The notes under the pieces: model-generated
The model's database searches: none
What the model saw: the letters and a program-made list of their open reading frames with translations, nothing else
Told to the model about the DNA's origin: nothing
From: Zoogloea dura
GTDB lineage: Bacteria > Pseudomonadota > Gammaproteobacteria > Burkholderiales > Rhodocyclaceae
Reading direction: 5' to 3'
DNA length: 64,000 nt
Assembly (NCBI RefSeq): GCF_012927165.1
Contig: NZ_JABBGA010000006.1
Coordinates: 186,001 to 250,000, forward strand
Part shown: in pieces, positions 43,468 to 52,305 of the stretch
Numbering within the stretch: the stretch's first letter is position 1
Layout of the letters: each line of letters begins with the position of its first letter
Translations under genes and position numbers: made by a program

Positions 43468-44364
43468 TCAAACCCCCTTGGCGAACAACTCCCCCAGCCA
43501 GTCCACGAAGATTCTCACCCGTTGAGACAGGTGACGATTCTGCGGATAGAGCACGTGAAGTGGCAGAGGGGGCGGGCGGTGATCGGGAAGGATCTCGACG
43601 AGCGTGCCGGCCTCGAGTTGTGTGCGGACGTGATAGGTGGGCAACTGGATGATGCCGAAGTCCGCTTCACAGGCAGCCACATAGGCATCGCCATTGTTCA
43701 CGGCAACGGAGGCGGGCAGCGAGCGGTATTCGATGCTTCCTTCGAGGGTGAACTCCAGGGGGATCGAGCGGCCGCTGGAGGCTGAGATGTAGTCCACCGT
43801 GCGGTGCTGGGCCAGTTCGTCGAGCCGGACCGGCGTTCCGTAACGCGCCAGATAGGCGGCACTGGCGCAGGTGAGCTGTTCCAGCCGGGCCAGCGGCCGC
43901 GCCACGAGGGCGGAGTCACGCAGTTCGCCTATGCGCAGCACGCAATCCACGCCCTCACTGATCAGGTCGATCTGTTTGTCCTGCACGCCGATGTCCAGCA
44001 CGATGTCCGGATAGCGGTCGCAGAAGCCGGGCAGGGCAGGGATGAGGATGTGGCGGCACAGGGAGCTGGACATGTTGATCCTGATCCGTCCCTGGGGCTG
44101 GCGGGCAGCCTGGGAGAAGGCTGCCTCGACCTCGTCGATCTCGGTCAGGATGGCCGCGCAGCGGGCGTAGTACAGCTCACCGTCCACCGTGGTGCGCACC
44201 TGGCGGGTCGTGCGCAGCAGCAGCTTGACGCCCAGGCGGGCTTCGAGCTGCTTGATGATCTGGGTCGCCGAGCCGCGCGGCAGCTCGAGTTTTTCGGCGG
44301 CCCGGCTGAAGCTCTTGAGTTCGACGATGCGCACGAAAAGGCGCATGGCCACGAGATGATCCAT
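43468..44364 (-). CDS. LysR-family transcriptional regulator
   Basis: This is a 298-residue LysR regulator of the large CrgA-like proteobacterial group (MDHLVAMRLFVRIVELKSFS, helix-turn-helix 1-60; GVQDKQIDLISEGVDCVLRIG in the effector domain). It faces the aldo/keto reductase gene across 110 bp of A+T-rich spacer. It most likely controls that gene and perhaps benE behind it. The effector is not predictable. Confidence 0.92.
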   Translation of the reverse strand: MDHLVAMRLFVRIVELKSFSRAAEKLELPRGSATQIIKQLEARLGVKLLLRTTRQVRTTVDGELYYARCAAILTEIDEVEAAFSQAARQPQGRIRINMSSSLCRHILIPALPGFCDRYPDIVLDIGVQDKQIDLISEGVDCVLRIGELRDSALVARPLARLEQLTCASAAYLARYGTPVRLDELAQHRTVDYISASSGRSIPLEFTLEGSIEYRSLPASVAVNNGDAYVAACEADFGIIQLPTYHVRTQLEAGTLVEILPDHRPPPLPLHVLYPQNRHLSQRVRIFVDWLGELFAKGV

Positions 44365-44474
44365 GGTGAGCTAATTGTTTTGATAATTAAAATAGTGTTG
44401 CTTTATTGCGGGTATTTATCAATAGAGATCGTATAACGATAATTCTCTGACTGAGTAGGAGTCGGACAGGAGAA

Positions 44475-45449
44475 ATGATGGAATACATGCGCTTTGGATC
44501 AACTGGCCTCAAGGTGTCGTCCCTTTGCCTGGGATGCATGACCTATGGCAGCCCCACCTGGCGGCCCTGGGTGCTGGACGAGGACGCCAGCCGGCACTTC
44601 ATCCGGGATGCCGTCGAGAAGGGCATCAATTTCTTCGACACCGCAGACATGTATTCCCTGGGGGCCAGCGAGGAGATCCTCGGCCGCGCCCTGCGCGAGC
44701 ACCTGCCCCGGGACGAGGCCGTCATCGCCACCAAGGTCTTCTACCCGATGAGCGGCAAGCCCAACGATCGCGGCCTGTCGCGCAAGCACATCCTGACCAG
44801 CATCGATGCCTCCCTGAAGCGCCTGGGGACCGATCACGTCGACCTTTACATCATCCATCGCTTCGACCCGGACACCCCGCTCGAGGAAACCCTGGAGGCC
44901 CTCGATACCGTGGTGCGCTCGGGCAAGGCCCGCTACATCGGCGCGTCGTCAATGTACGCCTGGCAGTTCATGAAGCTCCTGGGCATGCAGAAGAGCATGG
45001 GCCTGGCCCGCTTCGTGTCCATGCAGAACCACTACAACCTTGCTTACCGGGAAGAAGAGCGCGAGATGCTGCCCCTGTGCCGCAGCGAAGGCATTGCGGT
45101 GACGCCCTGGTCGCCGCTGGCCCGCGGCATGCTGGCGGGGACCCGCCAGAGCGGAACCGAGAGGGCGGCCACCGACCAGCTGTCCCAGCTGTGGTACGAC
45201 CACCGGGAGATGGAGGATGCCATCGTTGCCGCCGTCGCCGAGGTGGCGGCGGCACGCGGTGTGGCGCCGGCCCGGGTGGCAATTGCCTGGGTCGCCAGCC
45301 GGCCCGGCATCACCGCACCCATCGTCGGCGCCTCCAAGCCGCATCACCTGGAAGACGCGGTCGCCGCACTCGAGCTGCGGCTGACCGACGACGAGGTCCG
45401 GCGCCTGGAAGCCGCCTATCGTCCGCGCCCGGTGGCCGGTCATGAGTAA
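44475..45449 (+). CDS. Aldo/keto reductase
   Basis: This is a 324-residue NADPH-dependent oxidoreductase with the aldo/keto reductase barrel. The catalytic tetrad is visible as D55, Y60 (FFDTADMY), K87 and H128 (YIIHRF). The closest type is the YajO/Tas-like bacterial AKR group. The substrate is unknown. An aromatic aldehyde or quinone is possible, given the benzoate genes next to it. It starts at ATG 44475 (a second ATG follows directly), and its stop overlaps benE by 8 bp. Confidence 0.9.
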   Translation: MMEYMRFGSTGLKVSSLCLGCMTYGSPTWRPWVLDEDASRHFIRDAVEKGINFFDTADMYSLGASEEILGRALREHLPRDEAVIATKVFYPMSGKPNDRGLSRKHILTSIDASLKRLGTDHVDLYIIHRFDPDTPLEETLEALDTVVRSGKARYIGASSMYAWQFMKLLGMQKSMGLARFVSMQNHYNLAYREEEREMLPLCRSEGIAVTPWSPLARGMLAGTRQSGTERAATDQLSQLWYDHREMEDAIVAAVAEVAAARGVAPARVAIAWVASRPGITAPIVGASKPHHLEDAVAALELRLTDDEVRRLEAAYRPRPVAGHE

Positions 45450-46668
45450 GGCCGGGGCGGCCCAGGGGATGCCCGCCCAGGACGTGCCGGTGGCGGCAGG
45501 GCTGCGCCGCGACTGGTCGGTCTCGGCGACGGCAGCGGGCTTCCTGGCCGTGCTGATCTCCTATTCCGGGCCGGCCATCATCATCATCCAGGCGGCCCAG
45601 GTGGCCGGCGTGTCCGGTGACATGATCGCCTCGTGGATCTGGGGCGTGTCCATTGGCGCGGCGGTGTCGGGCATCCTGCTGTCCTGGTTCCTCAAAGTGC
45701 CGGTGGTCACGGCCTGGTCGGCGCCGGGTACGGCCCTGCTGGTCACCCTGTTCCCGGCCCTGTCCCTCAACGAGGCGGTGGGGGCCTACATCACGGCGGC
45801 GGGGATCATCTTCCTGATCGGCATCACCGGCTATTTCGACAAGGTGCTCAAGCTGATCCCCAAGGGCGTGGCGGCCGGCATGATGGCTGGCATCCTGTTC
45901 CAGTTCGGGGCCAACGCCTTCAAGTCGGCTGGGTCCATGCCCCTGTTGACCTTCGTGATGCTGGCCGCCTACCTGCTGTTCCGCCGTTTCGTGCCCCGCT
46001 ATTGCATGGTGCTGGTGCTGCTGGCCGGGATCAGCCTGGCGGTCGGGATGGGCGGCGCGGACCTGAGCCACGTGAAGCTGGGCTTCACTGTGCCGGTGCT
46101 GATCGCGCCGGAATGGAGCTGGGGCTCGACCCTCAGCCTGGCCCTGCCGCTGGTGCTGGTCAGCATCACCGGGCAGTTCCTGCCGGGCATGGCGATCCTG
46201 CGTGGTGCGGGCTACACGACGCCGGCGCGGCCGATCATCGCGGTGACCAGCGTGGTGTCGGCCTTCGTGGCCTTGGCGGGCGGCATCACCATCGTCATCG
46301 CGGCCATCACCGCGGCTCTGTGTACCGGCAAGGACGCCCACGAGAATCCGGCCCGGCGCTATGTGGCGGGGCTGGGCAACGGCGTGTTCTACCTGATCGG
46401 CGGCTGTCTGGCCGGCACCATCGTGTCGCTGTTCACCGTGTTGCCCAAGGAGTTCGTGGCGGTGCTGGCCGGGCTGGCGCTGATCGGTGCGATCACCAGC
46501 AACCTGATGGGCACCATGGCCGAGGCGGATCACCGGGAGGCGGCGGTCATCACCTTCCTGGCCACTGCGTCGGGCATGAGTTTCCTGGGTCTGGGTTCTG
46601 CCTTCTGGGGTGTGGTGCTGGGCTCGGTGGCGCACCTGGTGCTGCATCACAAGCCCAGGGCCACCTGA
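45442..46668 (+). CDS. benE: BenE-family benzoate/H+ symporter
   Basis: This is an inner-membrane transporter of the BenE family, 408 residues with about twelve helices. These proteins take up benzoate with protons. Characteristic segments are AVLISYSGPAIIIIQAAQ and the pore-region ALPLVLVSITGQFLPGMAILR. It overlaps the aldo/keto reductase gene by 8 bp, so both are one transcript. It ends at a bidirectional terminator shared with benR. It is one of two candidate benzoate uptake systems in the window. Confidence 0.92.
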   Translation: MSKAGAAQGMPAQDVPVAAGLRRDWSVSATAAGFLAVLISYSGPAIIIIQAAQVAGVSGDMIASWIWGVSIGAAVSGILLSWFLKVPVVTAWSAPGTALLVTLFPALSLNEAVGAYITAAGIIFLIGITGYFDKVLKLIPKGVAAGMMAGILFQFGANAFKSAGSMPLLTFVMLAAYLLFRRFVPRYCMVLVLLAGISLAVGMGGADLSHVKLGFTVPVLIAPEWSWGSTLSLALPLVLVSITGQFLPGMAILRGAGYTTPARPIIAVTSVVSAFVALAGGITIVIAAITAALCTGKDAHENPARRYVAGLGNGVFYLIGGCLAGTIVSLFTVLPKEFVAVLAGLALIGAITSNLMGTMAEADHREAAVITFLATASGMSFLGLGSAFWGVVLGSVAHLVLHHKPRAT

Positions 46669-46687
46669 TCCAGCGGGTAAATAAAAA

Positions 46688-46720
46688 GGACGGCCCGCCA
46701 AAAGCAGGCCGTCCGTTTTA
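46688..46720. terminator. Bidirectional terminator between benE and benR
   Basis: A perfect 8-bp stem (46688-46695 with 46707-46714) carries a T-rich tail on the plus strand (GTTTTATTTC). On the minus strand the tail is TCCTTTTTAT. The convergent genes benE and benR end on either side. Confidence 0.88.
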
Positions 46721-46724
46721 TTTC

Positions 46725-47693
46725 TTATTCGCTGCGGGACTGACGCTTGCGCAGGGATTCGGAAGGCAGCATGCCGTAGGTGGCCTTGTAGATTTCCGAG
46801 AAGCGCCCCAGGTGGGTGAAGCCGTAGTCTAGGGCGATTGCGGTGATGTTCTGGATGTTCTGCACCGGGTCCATCAGGGTGCTGTAAACGCGCTCCAGCT
46901 TTTTCTGGCGGATGTAGTTCTTCGGGGTGGTCCGGGCGTTCTTTTCGAACAGCAGGTAAAGCGAGCGCAGGCTCATCTTCGCGTAGGCGGCGAGGGACTC
47001 GGCGGTCAGGTTGTCCTTGATGTGATCGTCGATGTACTGTGCCAACCGGTCGAAGCACACGGAATGACCCGCCGGGTTGTCCAGGCAGACGTTGTGCTTG
47101 AGCATCATCATCAGCTTGCCGGTGACCACCCGGTTGTAGTGCTGCAGCATCTGCGGTGTGGCGAGGCCGGATTCGGCCTCCTGGCAGACGATGGCAAGCA
47201 GCTGGATCAGGCTGTCGAGTTCGGTGAACTGGTAGGGCACCTGGTTGAACTTGATCCGCTCGTTCGGTTTGAACCAGCGGTGTTCCTCACAGGCTTCGTT
47301 GAGCATCCCGGTGGGGATCTTGACGATGAACTTCTCGCAGTCTTCGGAGTAGGTCAGGTCGATCGGGTCGTCCGGATTGATCACCAGCACGTGGCCGGCT
47401 GGCAGGCTCAGGGAGTCGCGGCTGAGCTCGTAGCGGCAGTGGCCGCGCAGGATGAACTGCACGTGGTAGATGTCGGGCAGGCCTTCGGAGATGATCCGCG
47501 CCTGGGTACCGTAGCTCAGCCGGCAGAGATCGAGCGCGCCGACCTTGCGATGTTGCAGCGAGGCGCTCGAATCATGGCTGCGGGACATGCGCAGCTGGTG
47601 CGAGCCCACATGCCGATTGACGAAGTCCGACACTTCAAAGGGATTGGCACCTGTGAAGACGCGGCTCGAATCGTTGAGGAAGAAGCCTTTCAT
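46725..47693 (-). CDS. benR: XylS/BenR-type AraC-family transcriptional activator
   Basis: This is a 322-residue AraC/XylS regulator that activates benzoate genes when bound to benzoate. The C-terminal third is the double helix-turn-helix (LTAESLAAYAKMSLRSLYLLFEKNARTTPKNYIRQKKLERV). The N-terminal half is the ligand/dimerisation domain. The recognised XylS boxes in the benA/dioxygenase spacer are its probable targets. ATG 47691-47693 is chosen; the longer frame runs into the repeat-rich promoter region. It is transcribed in the same direction as benABCD, behind the RidA-like gene and a terminator. Confidence 0.9.
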   Translation of the reverse strand: MKGFFLNDSSRVFTGANPFEVSDFVNRHVGSHQLRMSRSHDSSASLQHRKVGALDLCRLSYGTQARIISEGLPDIYHVQFILRGHCRYELSRDSLSLPAGHVLVINPDDPIDLTYSEDCEKFIVKIPTGMLNEACEEHRWFKPNERIKFNQVPYQFTELDSLIQLLAIVCQEAESGLATPQMLQHYNRVVTGKLMMMLKHNVCLDNPAGHSVCFDRLAQYIDDHIKDNLTAESLAAYAKMSLRSLYLLFEKNARTTPKNYIRQKKLERVYSTLMDPVQNIQNITAIALDYGFTHLGRFSEIYKATYGMLPSESLRKRQSRSE

Positions 47694-47797
47694 TGCGACA
47701 CGCCTCCGAACGGGGCGGACGGAATCGGGCCTGCGGTCATGGTGATCTTCACGATGTCTCCCCCGGGGTATCCCTGGATCTTGTTTTATATATGTCT

Positions 47798-47863
47798 GAC
47801 TATCGATCAAAACCTCGGGAAAATCAATAGTCTCGATATTTTTCAAAATTTCGATCGAAAGTC
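47798..47863. promoter_or_regulatory. Triple GACTWTYGAT repeat upstream of benR
   Basis: GACTATCGAT (47798-47807) and, on the other strand, copies at 47823-47832 and 47854-47863 form an array with one inverted pair of arms (9 of 10 bases matching across 15 bp). The last copy contains the perfect TTTCGATCGAAA. TATATA (47788-47793) on the minus strand could be the benR -10. It may be an operator for benR autoregulation. Confidence 0.5.
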
Positions 47864-47899
47864 AGCGGCTGGCCGGGCGGCATCCGGGGGGCCATGAAA

Positions 47900-47930
47900 A
47901 GGCCGGCACCCCTTTCGGAGGCGCCGGCCT
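47900..47930 (-). terminator. Terminator after the RidA-like gene
   Basis: An 8-bp stem (47900-47907 with 47923-47930) is followed on the minus strand by TTTTC. It closes the benABCD-ridA transcript and isolates benR. Confidence 0.75.
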
Positions 47931-47958
47931 GGCGGGCTGCAGCGGATCGGTGGTATGC

Positions 47959-48357
47959 CTAGACCGCGGCGGTGGCCTCGATCTCGACGCGCAGGCCGGC
48001 GAAGGCCAGCCGTTCGATGCCCAGCAGGCTGACTGCGGGAGGCTTCTCGGCGTCGAAGTAGGCCGAGCGGATCTCGCGGATGCGAGCGGTGTTTTCCGGG
48101 CGCAGGTCGGTGACGTAGATGTTCACGCTGACCAGGTTCTTCATGGTGGCGCCCTGGGCCGCCAGGGCGATGGCCAGGTTGTCGAGGGTGCCGGCGAGCT
48201 GTGCTTCGAGGTCGTCCGGGTGGCGGACCTTGCCGTCCTTGTCGCAATCCACCTGTCCGGATACGAAGATCAGGCGCTCCATGCCGCTGATGGAAAAGGT
48301 CTGGCTGAAGGCCTGGCCCTTGAAGAGCTGATCGGGGTTGATGGCGTGTCTTTCCAT
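47959..48357 (-). CDS. RidA/YER057c-family protein at the end of the ben operon
   Basis: This is a 132-residue trimeric enamine/imine deaminase-like protein. The family pattern is clear (MERLIFVSGQVDCDKDGKV; LVSVNIYVTDLRPENTARI). In canonical RidA an arginine near residue 105 binds the carboxylate; the corresponding C-terminal stretch here (GIERLAFAGLRVEIEATA) has a different setting, which suggests a Rid subfamily with another substrate. It ends the benABCD operon, with a 47-bp gap after benD. It might hydrolyse a reactive intermediate or act on a metabolite of meta cleavage (inference). Confidence 0.82.
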   Translation of the reverse strand: MERHAINPDQLFKGQAFSQTFSISGMERLIFVSGQVDCDKDGKVRHPDDLEAQLAGTLDNLAIALAAQGATMKNLVSVNIYVTDLRPENTARIREIRSAYFDAEKPPAVSLLGIERLAFAGLRVEIEATAAV

Positions 48358-48404
48358 GTCGTCCTCCTGTTCGGAATATTGTTTTTGTCGTTTTGCCTGG
48401 ATGT

Positions 48405-49181
48405 TTAGCCCTGGTCGCCGCCGCCCACCGGGATGACCGTGCCGGTGATGTAGGACGATTCGTCCGAGGCCAGGAACAGGATCGCGTTGGCTTGTTCGTC
48501 GAGGCTGCCGTAGCGCTTCATCAGGCTGCTGTCGAGGGACTGGGTGTAGATCTGCTTGTACCAGCCCTTCTCCTGCTCGCTCTGCTCGGCGGTGTTGCGG
48601 GGCACCCGGCGCGGCGGGGCCTCGGTGGCTCCCGGGGCGGTGGCATTGACGCGGATGCCGCGCTCGCCCAGCTCGAAGGCCAGGCAGGCGGTGAGGGCAT
48701 TGACCCCGCCCTTGGCGGCACCGTAGGGCACCCGATTCACGCCGCGGGTGGCGATGGACGACACGTTGACGATGCTGCCCTGGGCGTTTTCCAGCATGTG
48801 GGGCAGGGCTGCGCGGCAGCACCACAGAGTCGGGAAGAGCGAGCGGCGGACTTCGGCCTCGATCTCGTCCTCAGCGTAGAACTCGAAGGGCTTGGTCCAG
48901 ATGGTGCCGCCGACGTTGTTGATCAGGATGTCGATGCGGCCGAAGCGGGCCTTGGCGGCATCCATGATGCGCTGGCATTCGGCAAACTTCTCCAGGTCGG
49001 CGGTCAGTGCCAGCACTTCGGTCTGCGCTTTGAGGGCGTCGGCCACCTCGTGGACGATCTCCGAGCGGTCCACCAGCAGCAGGCGGGCGCCTTCGGCGGC
49101 CATCAGCTCAACTACCCGGCGGCCGATGCCCTGGGCGGCTCCGGTGACCACCGCCACCTTGTTCTCGAAACGGTTACGCAT
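48405..49181 (-). CDS. benD: cis-1,2-dihydroxycyclohexadiene-1-carboxylate dehydrogenase
   Basis: This is a short-chain dehydrogenase (258 residues) that oxidises benzoate diol to catechol with loss of CO2 and formation of NADH. The NAD motif TGAAQGIG is at 13-20, and the catalytic Ser141/142, Tyr153 and Lys157 are present. It lies 24 bp after benC on the same strand, in operon order benABCD. The protein length and motifs match BenD/XylL. Confidence 0.92.
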   Translation of the reverse strand: MRNRFENKVAVVTGAAQGIGRRVVELMAAEGARLLLVDRSEIVHEVADALKAQTEVLALTADLEKFAECQRIMDAAKARFGRIDILINNVGGTIWTKPFEFYAEDEIEAEVRRSLFPTLWCCRAALPHMLENAQGSIVNVSSIATRGVNRVPYGAAKGGVNALTACLAFELGERGIRVNATAPGATEAPPRRVPRNTAEQSEQEKGWYKQIYTQSLDSSLMKRYGSLDEQANAILFLASDESSYITGTVIPVGGGDQG

Positions 49182-49205
49182 GCTTTTTCCTATCGGGAAG
49201 GCCGC

Positions 49206-50216
49206 TCAGGCGCTGGCCGCGAATTTTTCGTAATGGAAGCTGGCGGGCTGGACGGCGCGCTCGCGCAGGTTGTTGGCGACGGCCTCGACCATCGGCGGGG
49301 GGCCGCACAGGTAGATGTCCACGTCGCCGTCATTGAGCTGCGCCGGTTCGATGTGCTGGGTGACATAGCCCTTTTTCGGCTGGGCGCTGTCGGCGGAGAC
49401 CACCACCAGTGCGAAGCTGAAGTTGGGAATCTGTTTGGCGAAGGCTTCGAGCTTGTCCAGTTCCACCAGGTCGGTGTCGGTATTGACGCCGTAGATCAGG
49501 TGGATGGGGAAGGGGCTGCCGCCATCGGCGACGACCTTGTCGAGCATGGCCAGGAAGGGGGCCAGGCCGGTGCCGCCGGCCAGCATCAGCACGGGACGTT
49601 TGATTTCGCGCAGGTAGAAGCTGCCCAGGGGGCCGGCCAGGGTGACCTGGGCGCCGGGCGCAGCGGTCTCCCGCAGGTAGCCGCTCATCAGGCCGCCGGG
49701 CACGTTGCGGATCAGGAAGGAGACGGCCTTGTCCTTCGGCATGGAGCTGAAGGAATAGGCACGGTGCTGGGTGGTGCCGGGTACCTGGAGGTTGGCATAC
49801 TGGCCCGGCAGGAAGGCCAGGCTGGAGATGCCATCGCCCTGCAGGGTGAGGCTGATGGTGCTGTCGGACAGCTGGCGCACTTCGGCGATGGCCGCGGTGA
49901 GCTGGGCCTGCTTGATCTTGCAGACCTGGGAGGACGCGGGGATGCGCACCACGCAGTCGCTCTGCGGGTGCATCTGGCAGGTGAGCACGAAGCCGGACTG
50001 GGCCTCGGATTCGGACAGGGCATCCTCGATGTATTCGCCGAGGCGGTAGGTGCCGGACTCGCAGGAGCTCTTGCAGGCGCCACAGGCGCCGTCCCGGCAG
50101 TCGATGGGCACGTTGATGCCCTGGCGGTAGGCGGCGTCGGCCACCGTTTCGCCGGTCTTGCAGTCAATGAAGCGGGTGACGCCGTCCTCGAAGTTCAGGG
50201 CGATCTTGTAGGTCAT
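49206..50216 (-). CDS. benC: Benzoate 1,2-dioxygenase electron-transfer component
   Basis: This is a 336-residue reductase that passes electrons from NADH to BenAB. An N-terminal plant-type ferredoxin domain has C40, C45, C48 and C80 as cluster ligands. The FAD-binding and NAD-binding domains follow (HRAYSFSSMP; MLAGGTGLAPFLAML). It is separated from benB by 114 bp with two stable hairpins. The arrangement matches BenC/XylZ. Confidence 0.93.
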   Translation of the reverse strand: MTYKIALNFEDGVTRFIDCKTGETVADAAYRQGINVPIDCRDGACGACKSSCESGTYRLGEYIEDALSESEAQSGFVLTCQMHPQSDCVVRIPASSQVCKIKQAQLTAAIAEVRQLSDSTISLTLQGDGISSLAFLPGQYANLQVPGTTQHRAYSFSSMPKDKAVSFLIRNVPGGLMSGYLRETAAPGAQVTLAGPLGSFYLREIKRPVLMLAGGTGLAPFLAMLDKVVADGGSPFPIHLIYGVNTDTDLVELDKLEAFAKQIPNFSFALVVVSADSAQPKKGYVTQHIEPAQLNDGDVDIYLCGPPPMVEAVANNLRERAVQPASFHYEKFAASA

Positions 50217-50262
50217 GTTTTTCTCCGTTGTGGAGCGGCTCTTGCGTGAAGCCCCGGGGACG

Positions 50263-50320
50263 AGGGGCGGTCCGGTTGCCCGGCCGCCCCTGCGTGTCCG
50301 TGACGGCGCCGTGGCGCCGT
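50263..50320. repeat. Two hairpins between benB and benC
   Basis: Arms at 50263-50270 with 50284-50291 (8 bp) and at 50303-50310 with 50313-50320 (8 bp, 2-nt loop) sit in the 114-bp intercistronic gap. There is no T-run on the minus strand, so they look more like mRNA-processing or stability elements than terminators. Confidence 0.6.
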
Positions 50321-50330
50321 GCCCTCGTTA

Positions 50331-50819
50331 TCAGATGTGGTAGACGTCGATGACGTGACGGATGTAGTCCGTCTTCAGGACGACCTTTTTTTCCTTGATG
50401 ATCGGGCTCGCCCCGGTCACGTCCAGAGTATAGAAGCTGGTGCCGGAGAAGTGGTCCGTGTGGTTGTAGCGGACGCTGGTGGTATGCCAGTTGAAACGCA
50501 ATTTAATCTGTTTGTCGTCCTGCTCGAGCACCAGCACGTTGGCGATCATGTGGGTGGTGCGGGTGTCCGGGATCGTCGCGCTGGAGCGCTCGGTGCGGAT
50601 CCGGTAGATCCGGTCTTCCAGGCCGGCGCGGCGCCCGTAGTAAATCAGGGAGATCTCGCTCTGCGGATCTTCGGTCAGCTCGCCGTCGTCGTCCCAGGCC
50701 GGCATCCAGAAGGTGCAGTTCTCGTCGTAGAGGGCCAGCCAGCTGTCCCAGTCGCGGTCGTCGAGGTAGTTCGCTTCGCGGTACAGGAAGGCGCAGATGT
50801 TTTCGTAGGAAAGGCTCAT
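50331..50819 (-). CDS. benB: Benzoate 1,2-dioxygenase small subunit
   Basis: This is the beta subunit (162 residues) of the Rieske dioxygenase; it has a structural role in the alpha3-beta3 hexamer and influences specificity. The N-terminus (ICAFLYREANYLDDRDWDSWLALY) and the DTRTTHMIANV segment are typical of the BenB/XylY family. It begins 21 bp after benA. Confidence 0.93.
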   Translation of the reverse strand: MSLSYENICAFLYREANYLDDRDWDSWLALYDENCTFWMPAWDDDGELTEDPQSEISLIYYGRRAGLEDRIYRIRTERSSATIPDTRTTHMIANVLVLEQDDKQIKLRFNWHTTSVRYNHTDHFSGTSFYTLDVTGASPIIKEKKVVLKTDYIRHVIDVYHI

Positions 50820-50840
50820 TGCGTTTGTCTCCGATTCCGA

Positions 50841-52190
50841 TTATTCGGCTTGGGCTTGTTCATCGGCCTTCAGGGCCTTGTGCATCTGCTCCAGCCAGTA
50901 GCTGTGCTGGGCCACGTAGAGGCCTTCGTCCTCGGTCTTGATGCCCGACAGGATCGGCTTGAGGTCGATCTTGTCGGCTTCCTCGTCCGGGCCTTCGACC
51001 CAGTGCTCGGCGCCACGGGACATGTCGTTCCAGGGCAGGTAGGCCCCGTTGAAGCCTTCCTGGCAGGCACGGAATTCTTCCAGGTCGTCCGGGGTGGCCA
51101 TGCCGGAGGCGTTGAAGAAGTCTTCGTACTGGCGGATGCGACGGGCGCGGGCCTCGGCCGATTCACCCTTGGGGGCGATGCAGTAGATGGTGACTTCGGT
51201 GCGGTCCGGGGCCAGGGGGCGGAACACGCGGATCTGCGAGCTGAACTGGTCCATCAGGAACACGTTCGGGTACAGGCACAGGTTGCGGGAGTTCTTGATC
51301 ATCCAGTCGGCGCGGGCTTCGCCGAACTCGGAGACCAGGCGGTCGCGTTGCTCCATCAGCGGGCGGTCTTCCGGGTTGTCCCAGCGGGTCCACAACAGGA
51401 GATGACCGTTCTCGAAGGAGTAGGAGCCGCCGCCCTTCTTGGCCCAGCCGCCGGCGCTCATGGCGTTGATGTCGTCGTTGCCGGCGTCGCGCTGCTTGCG
51501 CTGATTCTGGGTGGCCGCGTAGTTCCAGTGGGTGGCGGTCACGTGGTAGCCGTCGGCCCCGTTCTCGGCCTGCAGCTTCCAGTTGCCTTCATACACATAG
51601 GTGGAGGCACCGCGCAGCACTTCCAGGCCGTCCGGGGACTGGTCCACGATCATGTCGATGATCTTGGTGGATTCACCCAGGAACTCGGTGAGGGGCAGCA
51701 CGTCCGGGTTCAGGCTGCCGAACAGGAAGCCGCGGTAGGACTCGAAACGGGCGATCTTCTTCAGGTCGTGGGAGCCGTTGCAGTTGAAGGTGTCCGGGTA
51801 GCCGGTGCCTTCCGGGTCCTTGATCTTCAACAGCTTGCCGGAGTTGTTGAAGGTCCAGCCATGGAAGGGGCAGGTGTAGGTGGCCTTGTTGCCGTGCTTG
51901 AAGCGGGCCAGCGTCGCGCCGCGATGAGCGCAGGCGTTGATGAAGCAGTTGAGCTGGTTGTCCTTGTTGCGGGTGATGAAGACCGGCTGACGGCCGATCT
52001 TGGTGGTGTAGTAGTCATTCACCTTGCCGACCTGGCTTTCATGGGCCAGGTAGATCCAGTTGCCCTCGAAGATGTGCTTCATCTCCATGTCGAACAATTC
52101 CTGGTTGGTGAACATTTCGCGCTTGCAGCGGAAAAGGCCCTTTTCCTTGTTCTTTTCCAGCAGCGAATCCAGATATTCGGTCGTGATCAT
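50841..52190 (-). CDS. benA: Benzoate 1,2-dioxygenase large subunit
   Basis: This is the catalytic alpha subunit (449 residues) that inserts O2 into benzoate at carbons 1 and 2. The Rieske [2Fe-2S] ligands are C87, H89, C107 and H110. The mononuclear iron site has H216 and H221, with D213 as the bridging aspartate between the two sites. The length matches BenA/XylX. It is the first gene of the minus-strand operon benABCD-ridA and is driven by a BenR-type promoter in the spacer upstream. Confidence 0.95.
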   Translation of the reverse strand: MITTEYLDSLLEKNKEKGLFRCKREMFTNQELFDMEMKHIFEGNWIYLAHESQVGKVNDYYTTKIGRQPVFITRNKDNQLNCFINACAHRGATLARFKHGNKATYTCPFHGWTFNNSGKLLKIKDPEGTGYPDTFNCNGSHDLKKIARFESYRGFLFGSLNPDVLPLTEFLGESTKIIDMIVDQSPDGLEVLRGASTYVYEGNWKLQAENGADGYHVTATHWNYAATQNQRKQRDAGNDDINAMSAGGWAKKGGGSYSFENGHLLLWTRWDNPEDRPLMEQRDRLVSEFGEARADWMIKNSRNLCLYPNVFLMDQFSSQIRVFRPLAPDRTEVTIYCIAPKGESAEARARRIRQYEDFFNASGMATPDDLEEFRACQEGFNGAYLPWNDMSRGAEHWVEGPDEEADKIDLKPILSGIKTEDEGLYVAQHSYWLEQMHKALKADEQAQAE

Positions 52191-52228
52191 TGCCTGAGTC
52201 TCCTCTTATTGATGGCTCGGTGAGGTGA

Positions 52229-52292
52229 ATCTTAGGAAGGCCGGAAAGCGGGAAATATCCACTTCGTGCACGTCGCGTATCCAATTCATGCA
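52229..52292 (-). promoter_or_regulatory. BenR-dependent promoter of benABCD
   Basis: On the minus strand, two direct repeats match TGCA-N6-GGATA (52292-52278 and 52270-52256), 7 bp apart. TAAGAT (52234-52229) lies 21 nt past the proximal box and serves as -10. In the TOL Pm promoter the XylS boxes have the same relation to the -10, with the proximal box overlapping the -35. The spacer holding both promoters is 323 bases and otherwise gene-free. Confidence 0.85.
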
Positions 52293-52305
52293 CGGGCTCC
52301 TGCTT

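Noticed and set aside
37006-44364. Genomic island boundaries around the signalling block
   Set aside because: There are no integrase, transposase, tRNA end or direct repeats; only a slight change of codon use is apparent by eye.
48393-52223. Two long plus-strand open frames opposite benABCD
   Set aside because: Both are antisense shadows of well-recognised ben genes; the composition is biased and no domain is visible.
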